Assembly (NCBI GenBank): GCA_963715745.1
Contig: OY970271.1
Location: forward strand, 3,224,001-3,288,000
DNA: 64,000 nt
Reading direction: 5' to 3'
Origin: CAWGJF01 sp963715745
GTDB lineage: Bacteria; Bacteroidota; Ignavibacteria; Ignavibacteriales; Ignavibacteriaceae
A program made the position numbers and the translations under genes. Positions 47,574 to 56,974 of this stretch are shown piece by piece. The notes beneath the pieces are model-generated. The model did not search any database. It had not been told where the DNA came from and saw only the letters and a list, made by a program, of their open reading frames with translations. How positions within the stretch are numbered: position 1 is the first letter of the stretch; each line of letters opens with the position of its first letter.

Positions 47574-47999
47574 TTAATTGTTTTCTATACGGTATGTGTG
47601 TTTAATATTTACAGATTTTTGCAGCATTGCGGTCACTGCACAATAAGTTCCTAAAGAAAGTTCAATCGCACGTTCAACATCTTTTGGATTAATTTCATCA
47701 CCGTAAAAAACATATTCAAGATCTATATCAGTGTAAACTTTAGGATGATTTTCACTCATCTCTGCTGAAATGTTAATTTCAAAGTCAGTTAGTTTTACTC
47801 TTTTCTTTTGAAGAATACTTACTACATCACTTCCGGTACAGCTTGCTAATGAAAGGAGAATTAATTCTTTTGGTCTTATTCCTGCATTGTTTCCTCCAAA
47901 ATTTTCAGGACCATCCATTGTAACCCAATGACCCGACTCAGTTTTACCGGCAAACGAAATTCCTTTTATCTGTTTTAAATATGCTTTTTTTTCAGACAT
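47574..47999 (-). CDS. OsmC family thiol peroxidase-like protein
   Basis: 141 residues from ATG 47999, chosen over an upstream TTG (48023) because AGAGGAAATA sits just before it. It has the OsmC layout: an N-terminal strand pair, PKELILLSLASCTGSDVVSIL with the first redox Cys, and a later GTYCAVTAML with the second. Two cysteines and a nearby Glu form the peroxidase site in this family, which reduces organic hydroperoxides. Stand-alone gene. Confidence 0.88.
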   Translation of the reverse strand: MSEKKAYLKQIKGISFAGKTESGHWVTMDGPENFGGNNAGIRPKELILLSLASCTGSDVVSILQKKRVKLTDFEINISAEMSENHPKVYTDIDLEYVFYGDEINPKDVERAIELSLGTYCAVTAMLQKSVNIKHTYRIENN

Positions 48000-48146
48000 T
48001 ATTTCCTCTGATTTATTTTTCAAAATTATCTTATAGTGTGATGAAAAGAAAACTAAAAGGTTTCTGTTTAATCAATATTTGAGATTTGCTTTGTTTCTTC
48101 TTATTATAAACAAACAAAATTAAACAACACAAAATAAGGAGAAACT

Positions 48147-48356
48147 ATGAGCGATCATGTTTATAAGCATGTCGAATTAGTTGGCAGTTCACAGAACTCC
48201 ATCGAAGAAGCTATTCAAACAGCAGTTAAGAAAGCGAGTCAAAGCATAAGAAATATGCGCTGGTTTCAAATGACCGAATTGCGCGGACATATAGACAATG
48301 CAATGGTTGCTCACTGGCAAGTTACAATTAAAGTTGGTTTTACTCTGGAAGATTGA
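48147..48356 (+). CDS. Dodecin-family flavin-binding protein
   Basis: 69 residues. The pattern VYKHVELVGSSQNSIEEAIQ, then the flavin-contact segment IRNMRWFQMTELRG with the key Trp, and a C-terminal AHWQVTIKVGF strand matches dodecins, which assemble as hollow dodecamers that store or buffer flavins. Full length for the family. It has a strong AAGGAGAAA ribosome site and converges on the decarboxylase gene 5 bp away. Confidence 0.93.
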   Translation: MSDHVYKHVELVGSSQNSIEEAIQTAVKKASQSIRNMRWFQMTELRGHIDNAMVAHWQVTIKVGFTLED

Positions 48357-48361
48357 AAAGT

Positions 48362-49819
48362 TTAATTACTGAATTTACTATTGATCAGTTCCCATGCTTT
48401 TTTAACGTGTTCTTCCTGTGTTCTTAATCCGGAAATGCAAATCCTGATAATGTACTTTCCGTTGAGCTTTGTGTGAGATAAAAAAAGTTTTCCCGTTGCA
48501 TTAATGTTTTTCAGAAGATTTTCATTAAATGAGTTGATTTCATTCTCGTCTTTAATGTTTTCCGGTAACGCTCGGAAACAAACCACTCCCAAATTAGCTG
48601 GCACAATCAATTCAAAATTTTTACTTTCTTCAATCCAGCCGGCAAACATTTTTGCAAGCCGGATATGTTCTCTTATCCTGTTTTGAATTCCTTCAACACC
48701 AAAATAACGCAGGATAAACCAAGGTTTGAGTGAACGGAATCTTCTTCCAAGCTGAATTCCATAATCCATAAAATTTGTTACAACATCTTTTGAAGTATCC
48801 AGATATTCTGAACTTAAGTTGAAAGCACGTTTTAACACTTCAGGTTTTTTGGTAAACAACAGACTGAAATCAATCGGTGTAAACATCCATTTATGCGGAT
48901 TTGTGACTAGAGAATCAGATTTCTCTATTCCTTTATAAATCCATCGCATCTCCGGAAGAACAGCAGCAGTTCCGGCGTAAGCCGCATCAACGTGCAACCA
49001 AACTTTTTCTTCATTACAAATAGTTCCAATTTCATCAACCGGATCAACAGCAGTTGATGAAGTAGTACCAACAGTTGCAACAACGCAGCAAGGAAGCCAG
49101 CCATTTTTCTTATCTTCTTCAATTGCTTCTTTCAGCTTTTCAGGAATCATTCTGAATTCTTTATCAACCGGAATCTTTCTGATTCCTTCCAATCCGAATC
49201 CAAGTGAAACAACAGCTTTATCTATTGAGAAATGTGCTTCAGTTGATGAATAAACTCTCAACCGTGGAATGTCATTTCTTCCAGCCATTCCTTTCTCTCT
49301 TATTTTCAAATCAGTTAGCTGCTCACGTGCAGCAGCAATTGCGTGGAATGAACTTGTCGAGGCAGTGTCGTAAACAATTCCCCAGAAGTTTTCAGGAAGC
49401 GCAAATATATTTTTGTACCACTCAATCATAGTTTCTTCAAGTTCGGTAGCGGAAGGACACGTATGCCACGCCATTCCGTTAATATTAAAACCTGCACTAA
49501 GAAGCTCAGCTAAAATTCCTGGTCCGCTTGAAGTTGAATTGAAATAAGCCATAAAATCCGGGTGATTCCAGTGAGTGATTCCTTTCATTAACAAATCATC
49601 GATATCCTTTAAAAGTTTTTCAGGATTATCTCCTGTTTGCGGAGGGTTTGTTTGCAGATTCCTTTTTACATCTCCAAATATTACATTTGGCAGCACCGGA
49701 TATTTTTCTATATTTTCAAGATAATCAGCAATCCAATCAATTGTTTGATAGCCAAGTTTTTTAAATTCTGCAGAAGACATATCCCCAAGTTGCTCAGCTT
49801 TCTTTTCACTTTTATTCAT
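48362..49819 (-). CDS. PLP-dependent group II (aromatic-L-amino-acid type) decarboxylase
   Basis: 485 residues. PLP lysine in TNPHKWMFTPIDFS near residue 307, ring-stacking and Asp in WLHVDAAYAGTAAVLPE near 270, and the substrate-site entry GITHWNHPDFMAYFNSTSSG. The overall layout matches aromatic-L-amino-acid/tyrosine/tryptophan decarboxylases, which remove CO2 from amino acids to give amines. It could act on tyrosine, phenylalanine, tryptophan or DOPA; the exact substrate is not visible. Its start is 6 bp after the stop of the DUF2156 gene. Confidence 0.9.
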   Translation of the reverse strand: MNKSEKKAEQLGDMSSAEFKKLGYQTIDWIADYLENIEKYPVLPNVIFGDVKRNLQTNPPQTGDNPEKLLKDIDDLLMKGITHWNHPDFMAYFNSTSSGPGILAELLSAGFNINGMAWHTCPSATELEETMIEWYKNIFALPENFWGIVYDTASTSSFHAIAAAREQLTDLKIREKGMAGRNDIPRLRVYSSTEAHFSIDKAVVSLGFGLEGIRKIPVDKEFRMIPEKLKEAIEEDKKNGWLPCCVVATVGTTSSTAVDPVDEIGTICNEEKVWLHVDAAYAGTAAVLPEMRWIYKGIEKSDSLVTNPHKWMFTPIDFSLLFTKKPEVLKRAFNLSSEYLDTSKDVVTNFMDYGIQLGRRFRSLKPWFILRYFGVEGIQNRIREHIRLAKMFAGWIEESKNFELIVPANLGVVCFRALPENIKDENEINSFNENLLKNINATGKLFLSHTKLNGKYIIRICISGLRTQEEHVKKAWELINSKFSN

Positions 49820-49825
49820 ATTGCA

Positions 49826-50746
49826 TTATTGTTTTATTAAAAAAGATAAATGAAGATTATGCAAAACCAAATTCAGCAAATTTGTTTTAATCAATATTGA
49901 AATGATTAACGAAAATTTCAGCTTTGGCTTTACACAAAAATAATAATCAAGCCAGATAGGTTTGAATTTATTTTTAAAATCATAAAGTCCTTTATAGTTA
50001 TAAGCAAATCTCAATTTTCTTCCGGTTAAATTAATAAATCCCGACTTGCTGAAGAAGTTGTTATCATAACTCACAAATGGCACAGCACCAAGGCTCCAGA
50101 ATTTATAACCTTCTCCTGATAGTTTATTATAAATTAAAAAAATCAATGCTTCCATAACTCCAACCGGGGCATTTTTCCTTCTTAATATTAATTCAGTTTG
50201 AGCAAAGTCACTTTCTTTATGCGAAATCATAATTGCACCAACCCAGTTTTTATTATAATCCTTTAATACAAACAACCTGTTAAATTCATGTAATTCATCA
50301 GTAAATAAATATTTCAATTGAGGTTTTTTACCATGCGAACATTCTTTCTTAAATGAAGTTAATTTTTCAGCAGCTTGTCTTGAGTAGAATACTTCTTCAA
50401 AATTTCTGTTTCTTAATCCCCTATTTACTAATTGCATAATTGATTTTTTATCAAAGTGATTTCCACGAAGCTTGAGTATGGCTTCTTTACCAAGTTTTAT
50501 TTTTTCAAAACCATTTTCTGAAAGAAATGCTGCCGTGTTTTCATTGCAGCCGTCAATCATACACCCATTTGAATGATTTGAAATGCATTTTTGTAAATCT
50601 TCTGTGAAATTGTAATTATAGGGAAGCCTGTTGGAAATCAACCAGGCAATATTATTTGATAAAAATATTTCACCATGGCTTACTTCCTGATCCTCGATTC
50701 TGCAAAAACTAAATGGTGGAAGTATTTCTGACAAAATCTTACTCAT
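49826..50746 (-). CDS. DUF2156/MprF-type lysyltransferase-domain protein
   Basis: 306 residues. Two GNAT-like halves. The C-terminal one has the MprF/LPG-synthase signature: APVGVMEALIFLIYN, GYKFWSLGAVPF and the final YNYKGLYDFKNKFKPIW then YYFCVKP. MprF domains move amino acids from tRNA to phosphatidylglycerol, but stand-alone soluble versions like this have unproven substrates. No N-terminal flippase. The last 30 residues are hydrophobic and may touch the membrane. Upstream of, and probably co-transcribed with, the decarboxylase. Confidence 0.75.
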   Translation of the reverse strand: MSKILSEILPPFSFCRIEDQEVSHGEIFLSNNIAWLISNRLPYNYNFTEDLQKCISNHSNGCMIDGCNENTAAFLSENGFEKIKLGKEAILKLRGNHFDKKSIMQLVNRGLRNRNFEEVFYSRQAAEKLTSFKKECSHGKKPQLKYLFTDELHEFNRLFVLKDYNKNWVGAIMISHKESDFAQTELILRRKNAPVGVMEALIFLIYNKLSGEGYKFWSLGAVPFVSYDNNFFSKSGFINLTGRKLRFAYNYKGLYDFKNKFKPIWLDYYFCVKPKLKFSLIISILIKTNLLNLVLHNLHLSFLIKQ

Positions 50747-50846
50747 ATATCAAAAATAATGATAAATGAATTATGGGATTTACTTGTTTAAATAAAAGTT
50801 TTAGGTTGCATATTCATTATTCAAGCTTAAACAAATCCGGACTAAC

Positions 50847-51452
50847 ATGAAACTCATTCAAAAAGTTAAAATTATAATTGCAATCTTAGTCTCATTATTA
50901 ACTCTTTTCGGATGCACAAAAAACTTTCCCTTTGATAAGGATCTGAAAAAAGAAAACTATTCTTTATTAAACCAGGATAGCACAATAGTCAGCTTCCCTT
51001 CAGTAATTAATGGCAAAACAACACTTGTTGCATTTATTTATACTCATTGTGCGGATATTTGTCCAATGACGACGCACAACCTTTATCTTACACAGGAAAA
51101 ACTGGATAAAGATGGTAATGAAAATGTTAATTACGTTGTTATCAGTTTTGATCCGGAACGCGATACACCGGAAGTGCTGAAAAAATATGCAAATATTATG
51201 GAGCTCGATTTGTCAAAATGGAAACTATTAACCGGAAAGAAATCAACCATTTCAGATTTAATGAAACGTTTTGATGTAACTGCAATTCCGACTGACAGCA
51301 GTTATTCAGATGATGGTGAGCTTAGCTACACAATTATGCATACTGACAGAATTGCACTTGTTGATAAGGAATCAAAAATAAGAAAGTACTACAAAGGAAG
51401 CACAGCAAATATTTCAGAAATAATTAACGACATAAAGGAATTAGGAGACTAA
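50847..51452 (+). CDS. SCO1/SenC family copper chaperone lipoprotein
   Basis: 201 residues. Lipoprotein signal ending LLTLFGCTKN (Cys23). Thioredoxin fold with the copper-binding CxxxC in THCADICPMTT near residue 72 and the conserved His in IMHTDRIALVD near residue 165. SCO proteins deliver copper or reduce the CuA site of cytochrome oxidase. One base separates it from the PCu(A)C gene, so the two form a CuA-assembly pair. Confidence 0.93.
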   Translation: MKLIQKVKIIIAILVSLLTLFGCTKNFPFDKDLKKENYSLLNQDSTIVSFPSVINGKTTLVAFIYTHCADICPMTTHNLYLTQEKLDKDGNENVNYVVISFDPERDTPEVLKKYANIMELDLSKWKLLTGKKSTISDLMKRFDVTAIPTDSSYSDDGELSYTIMHTDRIALVDKESKIRKYYKGSTANISEIINDIKELGD

Positions 51453-51453
51453 A

Positions 51454-51858
51454 ATGAAATTACTTTTTGCATTATTTACAATTTTATTTGTTTTGGGGAA
51501 TAGTTTAAAAATTCATAATGCCTGGATGCGTCCCGGTGCAGAAAAAATGGGAACTGCACTTTATTTTACAATAGAAAATACAAGTAACGAGACAGATACT
51601 TTATATAAAGCTACTTCCAATATTTCCGATAATGTTCAGATCCACGAAACTTACCGTGAAGGTGAATTGAACGGGATGAGAGAAGTTAAAAAGCTTGTAA
51701 TTGAACCAAATTCTACAACTGAATTTAAACCCGGATCATATCATATTATGGTAATGAAATTAAAGAAAGATATTTTGAAAGGTGATAAAGCAGAATTTAC
51801 ATTATACTTCTCTAAAGCCGGGGAAATGAAAATTGAGGCTACGGCAAAAGTTAATTAG
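51454..51858 (+). CDS. PCu(A)C family periplasmic copper chaperone
   Basis: 134 residues. Short signal peptide, then the family pattern: NAWMRPGAEKMGTALYF at the N-terminus and copper ligands in VQIHETYREGELNGMREV and SYHIMVMKL (the H-x(n)-M-x(n)-HxM set). It binds Cu(I) and hands it to SCO or the oxidase CuA site. It follows the SCO gene by one base. Confidence 0.92.
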   Translation: MKLLFALFTILFVLGNSLKIHNAWMRPGAEKMGTALYFTIENTSNETDTLYKATSNISDNVQIHETYREGELNGMREVKKLVIEPNSTTEFKPGSYHIMVMKLKKDILKGDKAEFTLYFSKAGEMKIEATAKVN

Positions 51859-51871
51859 TTAATAAATTATT

Positions 51872-51898
51872 AAAAAAAAGACGGACTCATCCGCCTTT
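51872..51898 (-). terminator. Terminator of the 51921-59120 minus-strand operon
   Basis: On the minus strand a 9-bp stem with one G-T pair (AAAGGCGGA/TCCGTCTTT, loop TGAG) is followed by a long T-run. It lies just after the last response-regulator gene and also ends the region convergent with the copper genes. Confidence 0.85.
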
Positions 51899-51920
51899 AA
51901 TATTCATTTCAATAGTGATA

Positions 51921-53084
51921 TTACCTGACAAAAAATTCTGCTATAATTCTTTGCCAGTTTCCATTGGTTAATTTTTCCAGGTGCCCGATATAGATTTGTC
52001 CTTCTTCAATATATTCCCCTTCTTTCTTTTCAGACTTAATTAAATCCTTAACCAGCTTTCTGAATTTTTCAATGTCTTCCTGGTAAAATGCTACTGCAGA
52101 TTTACCGATGTTCATTCCTTTAATTTCATCATCAATGTTTTCAGTATCCAAAGCACAAACCCAGTTTTTTTCATAAGGTGTGACATCCAGTGCTGACGGA
52201 TTATCTTTCAGCAATGTATTAACCTGTGAAATTTTACCTGTTACCGGGGAACTGAATGTAACACTTCTGTTACCCTGCTTAATTGTGAATAAAGGCTGAC
52301 CGGCTTTTAATTCCATTCCAAGGTTTGGAAGTTCAATCGCATCTATTCTTCCAATAAGTTTTTTTGCAAAGTCGTCAATTCCAATTTTTGTAATGCCTGC
52401 CTGTGTTATACTAAACCAGGTATGATTTTTAGCAATAAATACGCCGCCGGGTATTGCAAATTCACCGGTTACAAAATCATTTGCAGCGGGCATATGTGTA
52501 ATATGAACTTTTGGTTTAAGCTGTTTTTGAATTTTATCCTGTCGTTTAATTAAAATTCTTTTAGCAAAAGCCAGCAGCTCATCTTCAGTAAATGGTTTTT
52601 GAACATAATCCATTGCTCCGTATTTCATAGTTTCAACTGCAGTTTCAACTGAAGCATAACCGGTAATAATTATAACATCAATATCAGGCCTTAAATGTTT
52701 AACTGATTTTGTAACTTCAACTCCATCCATTGCCGGCATTTTAAGATCTGTAAAAACAAAATCATAATGATGTCTCTGAATCAATCCCAAAGCTTCCTGC
52801 CCTGTTTCTACAGTATCAACTGAATAACCTTCAAGCACAAGAATTTTTCTGAAACTGCTCAGGATGACTTCTTCATCATCCACACAAAGAATTTTAGCTT
52901 TCGGATTTTCAACTTCTGCTCTCTTGAGAGTTTTAGCTTCGCTTGTAAAATCAAGCTTAAGACTTTCCTGCAATACAATTTCACGTTCTTTCTTTTCTTT
53001 CTTTTCAGTTAATTGTTTGCGAATAGTACGGATGAGAATATCCGCAATTATAAAAACGATTATTGCTATTATGAATAATGCCAT
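51921..53084 (-). CDS. Membrane-anchored response regulator with GcvH-like domain
   Basis: 387 residues. N-terminal membrane helix (3-20), receiver domain about 63-180 (ILCVDDEE, phosphoacceptor Asp113 in FTDLKMP, Lys163), then a GcvH/lipoyl-like domain about 205-340 (TWFSITQAGITKIGIDDFA, IELPNLGMELKAGQPLFTI, FSSPVTGKISQVN). The lysine that carries lipoate in true GcvH falls at an Asn here, so it should not be lipoylated. No DNA-binding or enzymatic output is seen. A membrane anchor on a receiver is unusual. Last of six genes encoding a respiratory complex and its sensor. Confidence 0.85.
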   Translation of the reverse strand: MALFIIAIIVFIIADILIRTIRKQLTEKKEKKEREIVLQESLKLDFTSEAKTLKRAEVENPKAKILCVDDEEVILSSFRKILVLEGYSVDTVETGQEALGLIQRHHYDFVFTDLKMPAMDGVEVTKSVKHLRPDIDVIIITGYASVETAVETMKYGAMDYVQKPFTEDELLAFAKRILIKRQDKIQKQLKPKVHITHMPAANDFVTGEFAIPGGVFIAKNHTWFSITQAGITKIGIDDFAKKLIGRIDAIELPNLGMELKAGQPLFTIKQGNRSVTFSSPVTGKISQVNTLLKDNPSALDVTPYEKNWVCALDTENIDDEIKGMNIGKSAVAFYQEDIEKFRKLVKDLIKSEKKEGEYIEEGQIYIGHLEKLTNGNWQRIIAEFFVR

Positions 53085-53133
53085 AATATTTTCTCCTAAA
53101 GATTTTCTTTCATTTCAATTATTTAAAAACATT

Positions 53134-53940
53134 TTATAACCTGTCTGAGCTGCAAGGTATTAATAGCTTCTGTTCATAACCGATATCCACAGGTATCACA
53201 CGATAAATCCAGCCTTCGAAGTATGGGTCTTTTTCAATCAGACTGCTGCTAGTTTTCAAATTATTATTTACTTCAACTATTCTCCCCGAGACAGGTGACA
53301 GAATTTTATGGATTCTATCATCAATGGAAGTAATTGTTGCACAGTTTAATCCCTGCACAATCTCAGACTCAGGTTCTGTAAGTTCTATTTCCTTTACAGA
53401 ATCAATTGTCTTAAGGAATAAATCACAAACTCCTACTAACACAGAACCATCTCTTTCCTGATACATCCAGCTTGAATATCCTAGCCTAAAGTATTTCGCC
53501 GGGCAATTGACGAATAAGATTTCACTTTTTTGTTTCTTGATCACCATTTGATTCAGTTTAGCAATTATTTTCCTGTATTTGTTTGCCCTGAAAACAGAGT
53601 TCAGTAATTCATCAACTGTAAAAGGTTTGGGAATAAAATCTATTGCTCCCTTGTAAAGTGAATTTACCGCGTTCTCAACCGTTGAAAATCCTGTCATCAT
53701 TATTACAGCACTATCAAGGTTTCTGTTATGTGCCTCATCAAGTATCTGAAATCCGTCACCGTCTGGCATCATAATATCACTTATTATTATCTCATATTTA
53801 TTCTCAGTTATTTTTTCCAATGCCTTTTGAACCGTCATAGCAACATCAACAGTATAATTATCCAGTGAACAAATTTTAATCACAGCATCAATAACTACCT
53901 GTTCATCATCAATTACAAGTATGTCACAAGTTTTTGTCAT
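53134..53940 (-). CDS. Response regulator with GcvH-like domain
   Basis: 268 residues. Receiver about 5-125 (ILVIDDEQ, phosphoacceptor Asp55 in IISDIMMPDGD, Lys105) followed by a shorter GcvH-like domain about 140-255 (IELTEPESEIVQGLNCATI, ILSPVSGRIVEVNNNL). The lipoyl-lysine position is Asp. Domain order is the same as in the next gene but without a membrane helix, so the two are probably duplicates. It lies 8 bp after the histidine kinase gene, its likely phosphodonor. Confidence 0.85.
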   Translation of the reverse strand: MTKTCDILVIDDEQVVIDAVIKICSLDNYTVDVAMTVQKALEKITENKYEIIISDIMMPDGDGFQILDEAHNRNLDSAVIMMTGFSTVENAVNSLYKGAIDFIPKPFTVDELLNSVFRANKYRKIIAKLNQMVIKKQKSEILFVNCPAKYFRLGYSSWMYQERDGSVLVGVCDLFLKTIDSVKEIELTEPESEIVQGLNCATITSIDDRIHKILSPVSGRIVEVNNNLKTSSSLIEKDPYFEGWIYRVIPVDIGYEQKLLIPCSSDRL

Positions 53941-53948
53941 CTGATATT

Positions 53949-55832
53949 TTATCTTTGCGAATTAAGAGGAAGCCGGATAGTAAATGTTGTACCATTTCCT
54001 AATTCACTTTCAACATTTATTGTCCCGTTATGATTATCAATTATTCCCCAGATTACAGCCAGACCAAGTCCTGTACCTTTTTGTCCTTTTGTTGAAAAGA
54101 ACGGCTCAAATATTCTTGACAAATCTTCATTGCTGATACCTGAACCGGTATCCTTAATTTTTATTTCTACATATTCACTTAATCCGGATGAATCAACAAA
54201 ATCCCATTTCTCCCAATCACTTTTTTCCGATGAACATACTTCATACTTCCCCTGCCCGCTTATTTCAAACGCTAGAACAGGAGCTCCGCATTTTGGACAA
54301 TCTTTATTTTCCTGAATTATTGAATTGTTGCATTCCGGACAAACAAATTCACTGTCCTTCTTAATTTCAAAATCTAAGTCAAAACTATTTCTATATTTAC
54401 CATAAATAGGGTCAAGATGTACAATCCCTTCTTTGTCACCTGAACGAACTTTAACTTTTAGAGCCGGGAGTCCATCAATTTTAAAATCATTATCAACAAG
54501 ACTATGACGTTTTGGGCAAGTAGCTTTTTTTACCTGAGCAATTCCGAAAGGCGAAAGCGAAATCTGATGTGTTGAAACAGTAATTGTTCCGCCGTTTTTC
54601 CCGATTGCGTCGGAAGCATTCACAAATAAATTTACGAACACCTGTTGAATCTGGTTTGCATCAACTGTTATTTTAGGAAGATTAGCGTCTAACTCCCTAA
54701 CCATTTTTACTTTGTTTATTGAAAGCTGATTTTCAATTACACTTACAGCTTTGTCAATTATCTCATTAATATTTGCATTGTTCTTTTTGGGAACAGATTG
54801 TCTTGCAAAATCAAGCAAGCTTTTAACGATTTCGCGGCTTCGTAAAGTTTCGCGAACAATGATATTCAAATCTTCCTGGAACTCAGGATTATCTTTTGTT
54901 CTTTTAAGAAGAAAACTACTGTATGTTAAAACCCCAGTAAGCGGATTATTAATTTCATGTGCAACTCCGGCAGCAAGTCTACCAAGTGAAGCCATTTTAT
55001 CCGATTGAAAAAGCTGCATTCTTGCTTCGGCAAGTTTTTTTGTCATATTATTAAAAGATTGGGCTAGCATACCAATTTCATCATCATCCTGATCTTTTAT
55101 AACATAATTAAGATTGCCCATACCGATCTGTTTGGTAGCTCCAAGCAAATCATTAACCGGATAAGAAACCCATCTTCTTACAAAAAATCCTATTACAATT
55201 CCTACTGCAAGTATTGCAATGATTGCAAAAATTACTATTTCCCATTCGCTCTGTAAAATGGTTTTATCTACATCAGCAAGTGAAATAGATACATCCAAAA
55301 CACCAAGCACTTTCTGATTTTCAGGATGTGCATGGCAATCAGACTGCCAGCAGGATTTTTCATTATATATGGGAGAGATAATTCCAATAACCCGGTTTGA
55401 ATCTGGATCAACTCTGAAAATTCTTGTTCTTTCTGTTATTGAAATTTGTTCAAGTGGTTGGTCTTCAGAATGGCAAGCATAACAGCTTTCAGCTTTTTTA
55501 TCTACCATCTTATTGATGTTTGTCGAGTCTGATGAATAGATAATCTCGCCGATTTTATTAATAATTCTTACATCTCTTATCTGTGGCTGGGTTCCAATAG
55601 AATTTATTGTTTGCTGAATTCGCTCTCTCTGGTTTAGCATCATATCGTACCGTGTACTTGAGATTACAGTTTCAGCAAGCTGGTTTGCGTGTCTTTCAAC
55701 TTCTGATATTAAACTGTTGCTTTGCGATTTGACATTGAAATATGCAAACACCCCAATTATAACCAGCGATGTTATCGCTACAACAAATATTAATCGAAAG
55801 CCTAATTTCTTAAACATCTTTAACTTTTTCAT
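53949..55832 (-). CDS. Sensor histidine kinase with c-heme motifs and zinc ribbon inside the ATPase domain
   Basis: 627 residues. Membrane helices at 11-32 and 198-218 bracket a periplasmic sensor with CYACH (117-121) and CWQSDCH (161-167, CX4CH), both able to bind covalent heme. HAMP about 219-270; phospho-acceptor His292 in VAHEINNP; N box near 401-405. The ATPase domain is then interrupted at about 421-553 by an insert with Cys pairs at 498/501 and 512/515 (CPEC, CPKC, a zinc ribbon) and an extra CPKRH, before resuming with DTGSG (561). It should read redox state or heme ligands and signal to the two REC-GcvH proteins. Confidence 0.88.
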   Translation of the reverse strand: MKKLKMFKKLGFRLIFVVAITSLVIIGVFAYFNVKSQSNSLISEVERHANQLAETVISSTRYDMMLNQRERIQQTINSIGTQPQIRDVRIINKIGEIIYSSDSTNINKMVDKKAESCYACHSEDQPLEQISITERTRIFRVDPDSNRVIGIISPIYNEKSCWQSDCHAHPENQKVLGVLDVSISLADVDKTILQSEWEIVIFAIIAILAVGIVIGFFVRRWVSYPVNDLLGATKQIGMGNLNYVIKDQDDDEIGMLAQSFNNMTKKLAEARMQLFQSDKMASLGRLAAGVAHEINNPLTGVLTYSSFLLKRTKDNPEFQEDLNIIVRETLRSREIVKSLLDFARQSVPKKNNANINEIIDKAVSVIENQLSINKVKMVRELDANLPKITVDANQIQQVFVNLFVNASDAIGKNGGTITVSTHQISLSPFGIAQVKKATCPKRHSLVDNDFKIDGLPALKVKVRSGDKEGIVHLDPIYGKYRNSFDLDFEIKKDSEFVCPECNNSIIQENKDCPKCGAPVLAFEISGQGKYEVCSSEKSDWEKWDFVDSSGLSEYVEIKIKDTGSGISNEDLSRIFEPFFSTKGQKGTGLGLAVIWGIIDNHNGTINVESELGNGTTFTIRLPLNSQR

Positions 55833-55838
55833 TCAGTT

Positions 55839-56963
55839 TTATTTCTTAGAAACTTTAACCAAAGTCCCGGGTTTATCATTCGGGAAACTTTTATCGTCGT
55901 GACAGTTTGTGCAATCAGGTTTATTTGCAAAATTTTCTTCAAAATGACAATCACCACATTCTAATCCGGAATGAATATCATCGAGTTTTAATCCTGTTTT
56001 TATATGTTCAAATGAACCATCAGTAAATTCTTTATGACACGAAGTACATTTATTATTCAGCTTAACGAATTTTTTATTTGCACCATGGCATTTTGAACAT
56101 TCCAGTTTTTCATGGAACCGGTTCAATGCCCATCCGGTACTTACTTTGTGATCAAACTTCCCAGCCGGCTTGTCCATGTGGCACTTTGAACAGTCATCAT
56201 TTTCATGACATTTAAAGCAAGGTTGGTGATGTTCTGAAGCGGTTTTAGTTATTCTTTCCGGGAGATTTGATGAAACTGGTTTTACATTTTTTGTGTCGTG
56301 ACATCTTGTGCAATTATCATTTTGGTGACAGCTTATACATTCAGCACCGAAAAGCTTAGTATGTTCATCGTGAAAGAATGTAACTATCTTTCCTTTATCA
56401 TAATTAGTTTCATAAATCAATTTTTCAGGTTCTTTTACGTCAGGATGATTAATATCCTTTGTCTGTTTTTGTGTTATATTAATTCCTTTTTTAACATGAC
56501 ATGAATTGCAATCAGTTGAATGACTCCATTCCTTATGACAGTTGATACATTGTCTATGATAAGCAGCTTCCAGGTCCGGTTTACTTATGTCTTCCCTTTT
56601 TCTTTCAACACTATGACAATCAGAGCATTTAAGAATAGGTCCGGAAGTATTATAATGATGACAGTTTGCACAGCCGCCTGACATTTCGGACATCTGTGCA
56701 TGCACTCTATGTGAAAAAGTAACGGGTTGATATTTATCGGCAAGCTTATCCAAAGTTACAACATTTGGTCCTTCTGCAGGTGACTGGTGTACAGTTACCA
56801 TTTCATTTCTCGGACAAGCTACTAAACAAGGATCCTGCTTGGTCGGAACATCACATGTGTGGCAGGTTTTACAAGTAATATTTTGTAAAGAATGATTTTT
56901 ATTAATCGTCTGAGAAAAAGTGATAGTTGAAAAAATTAATATTCCGAACATTACTGATTTCAT
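55839..56963 (-). CDS. Periplasmic 13-heme cytochrome c
   Basis: 374 residues. Signal peptide 1-18 (ending TFSQ). I count 13 CxxCH motifs, plus an early cysteine group (CDVPTKQDPCLVACP) outside the heme pattern that might bind another cofactor. The N-terminal block (VTFSHRVHAQMSEMSGGCANCHHYN) is typical of cytochromes that partner NrfD/HybA-type membrane complexes. It should take electrons from the quinol-oxidising unit encoded just upstream (11-bp gap) and pass them outward, perhaps to the 20- and 49-heme proteins. Confidence 0.92.
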   Translation of the reverse strand: MKSVMFGILIFSTITFSQTINKNHSLQNITCKTCHTCDVPTKQDPCLVACPRNEMVTVHQSPAEGPNVVTLDKLADKYQPVTFSHRVHAQMSEMSGGCANCHHYNTSGPILKCSDCHSVERKREDISKPDLEAAYHRQCINCHKEWSHSTDCNSCHVKKGINITQKQTKDINHPDVKEPEKLIYETNYDKGKIVTFFHDEHTKLFGAECISCHQNDNCTRCHDTKNVKPVSSNLPERITKTASEHHQPCFKCHENDDCSKCHMDKPAGKFDHKVSTGWALNRFHEKLECSKCHGANKKFVKLNNKCTSCHKEFTDGSFEHIKTGLKLDDIHSGLECGDCHFEENFANKPDCTNCHDDKSFPNDKPGTLVKVSKK

Positions 56964-56974
56964 AATTTTACCTT

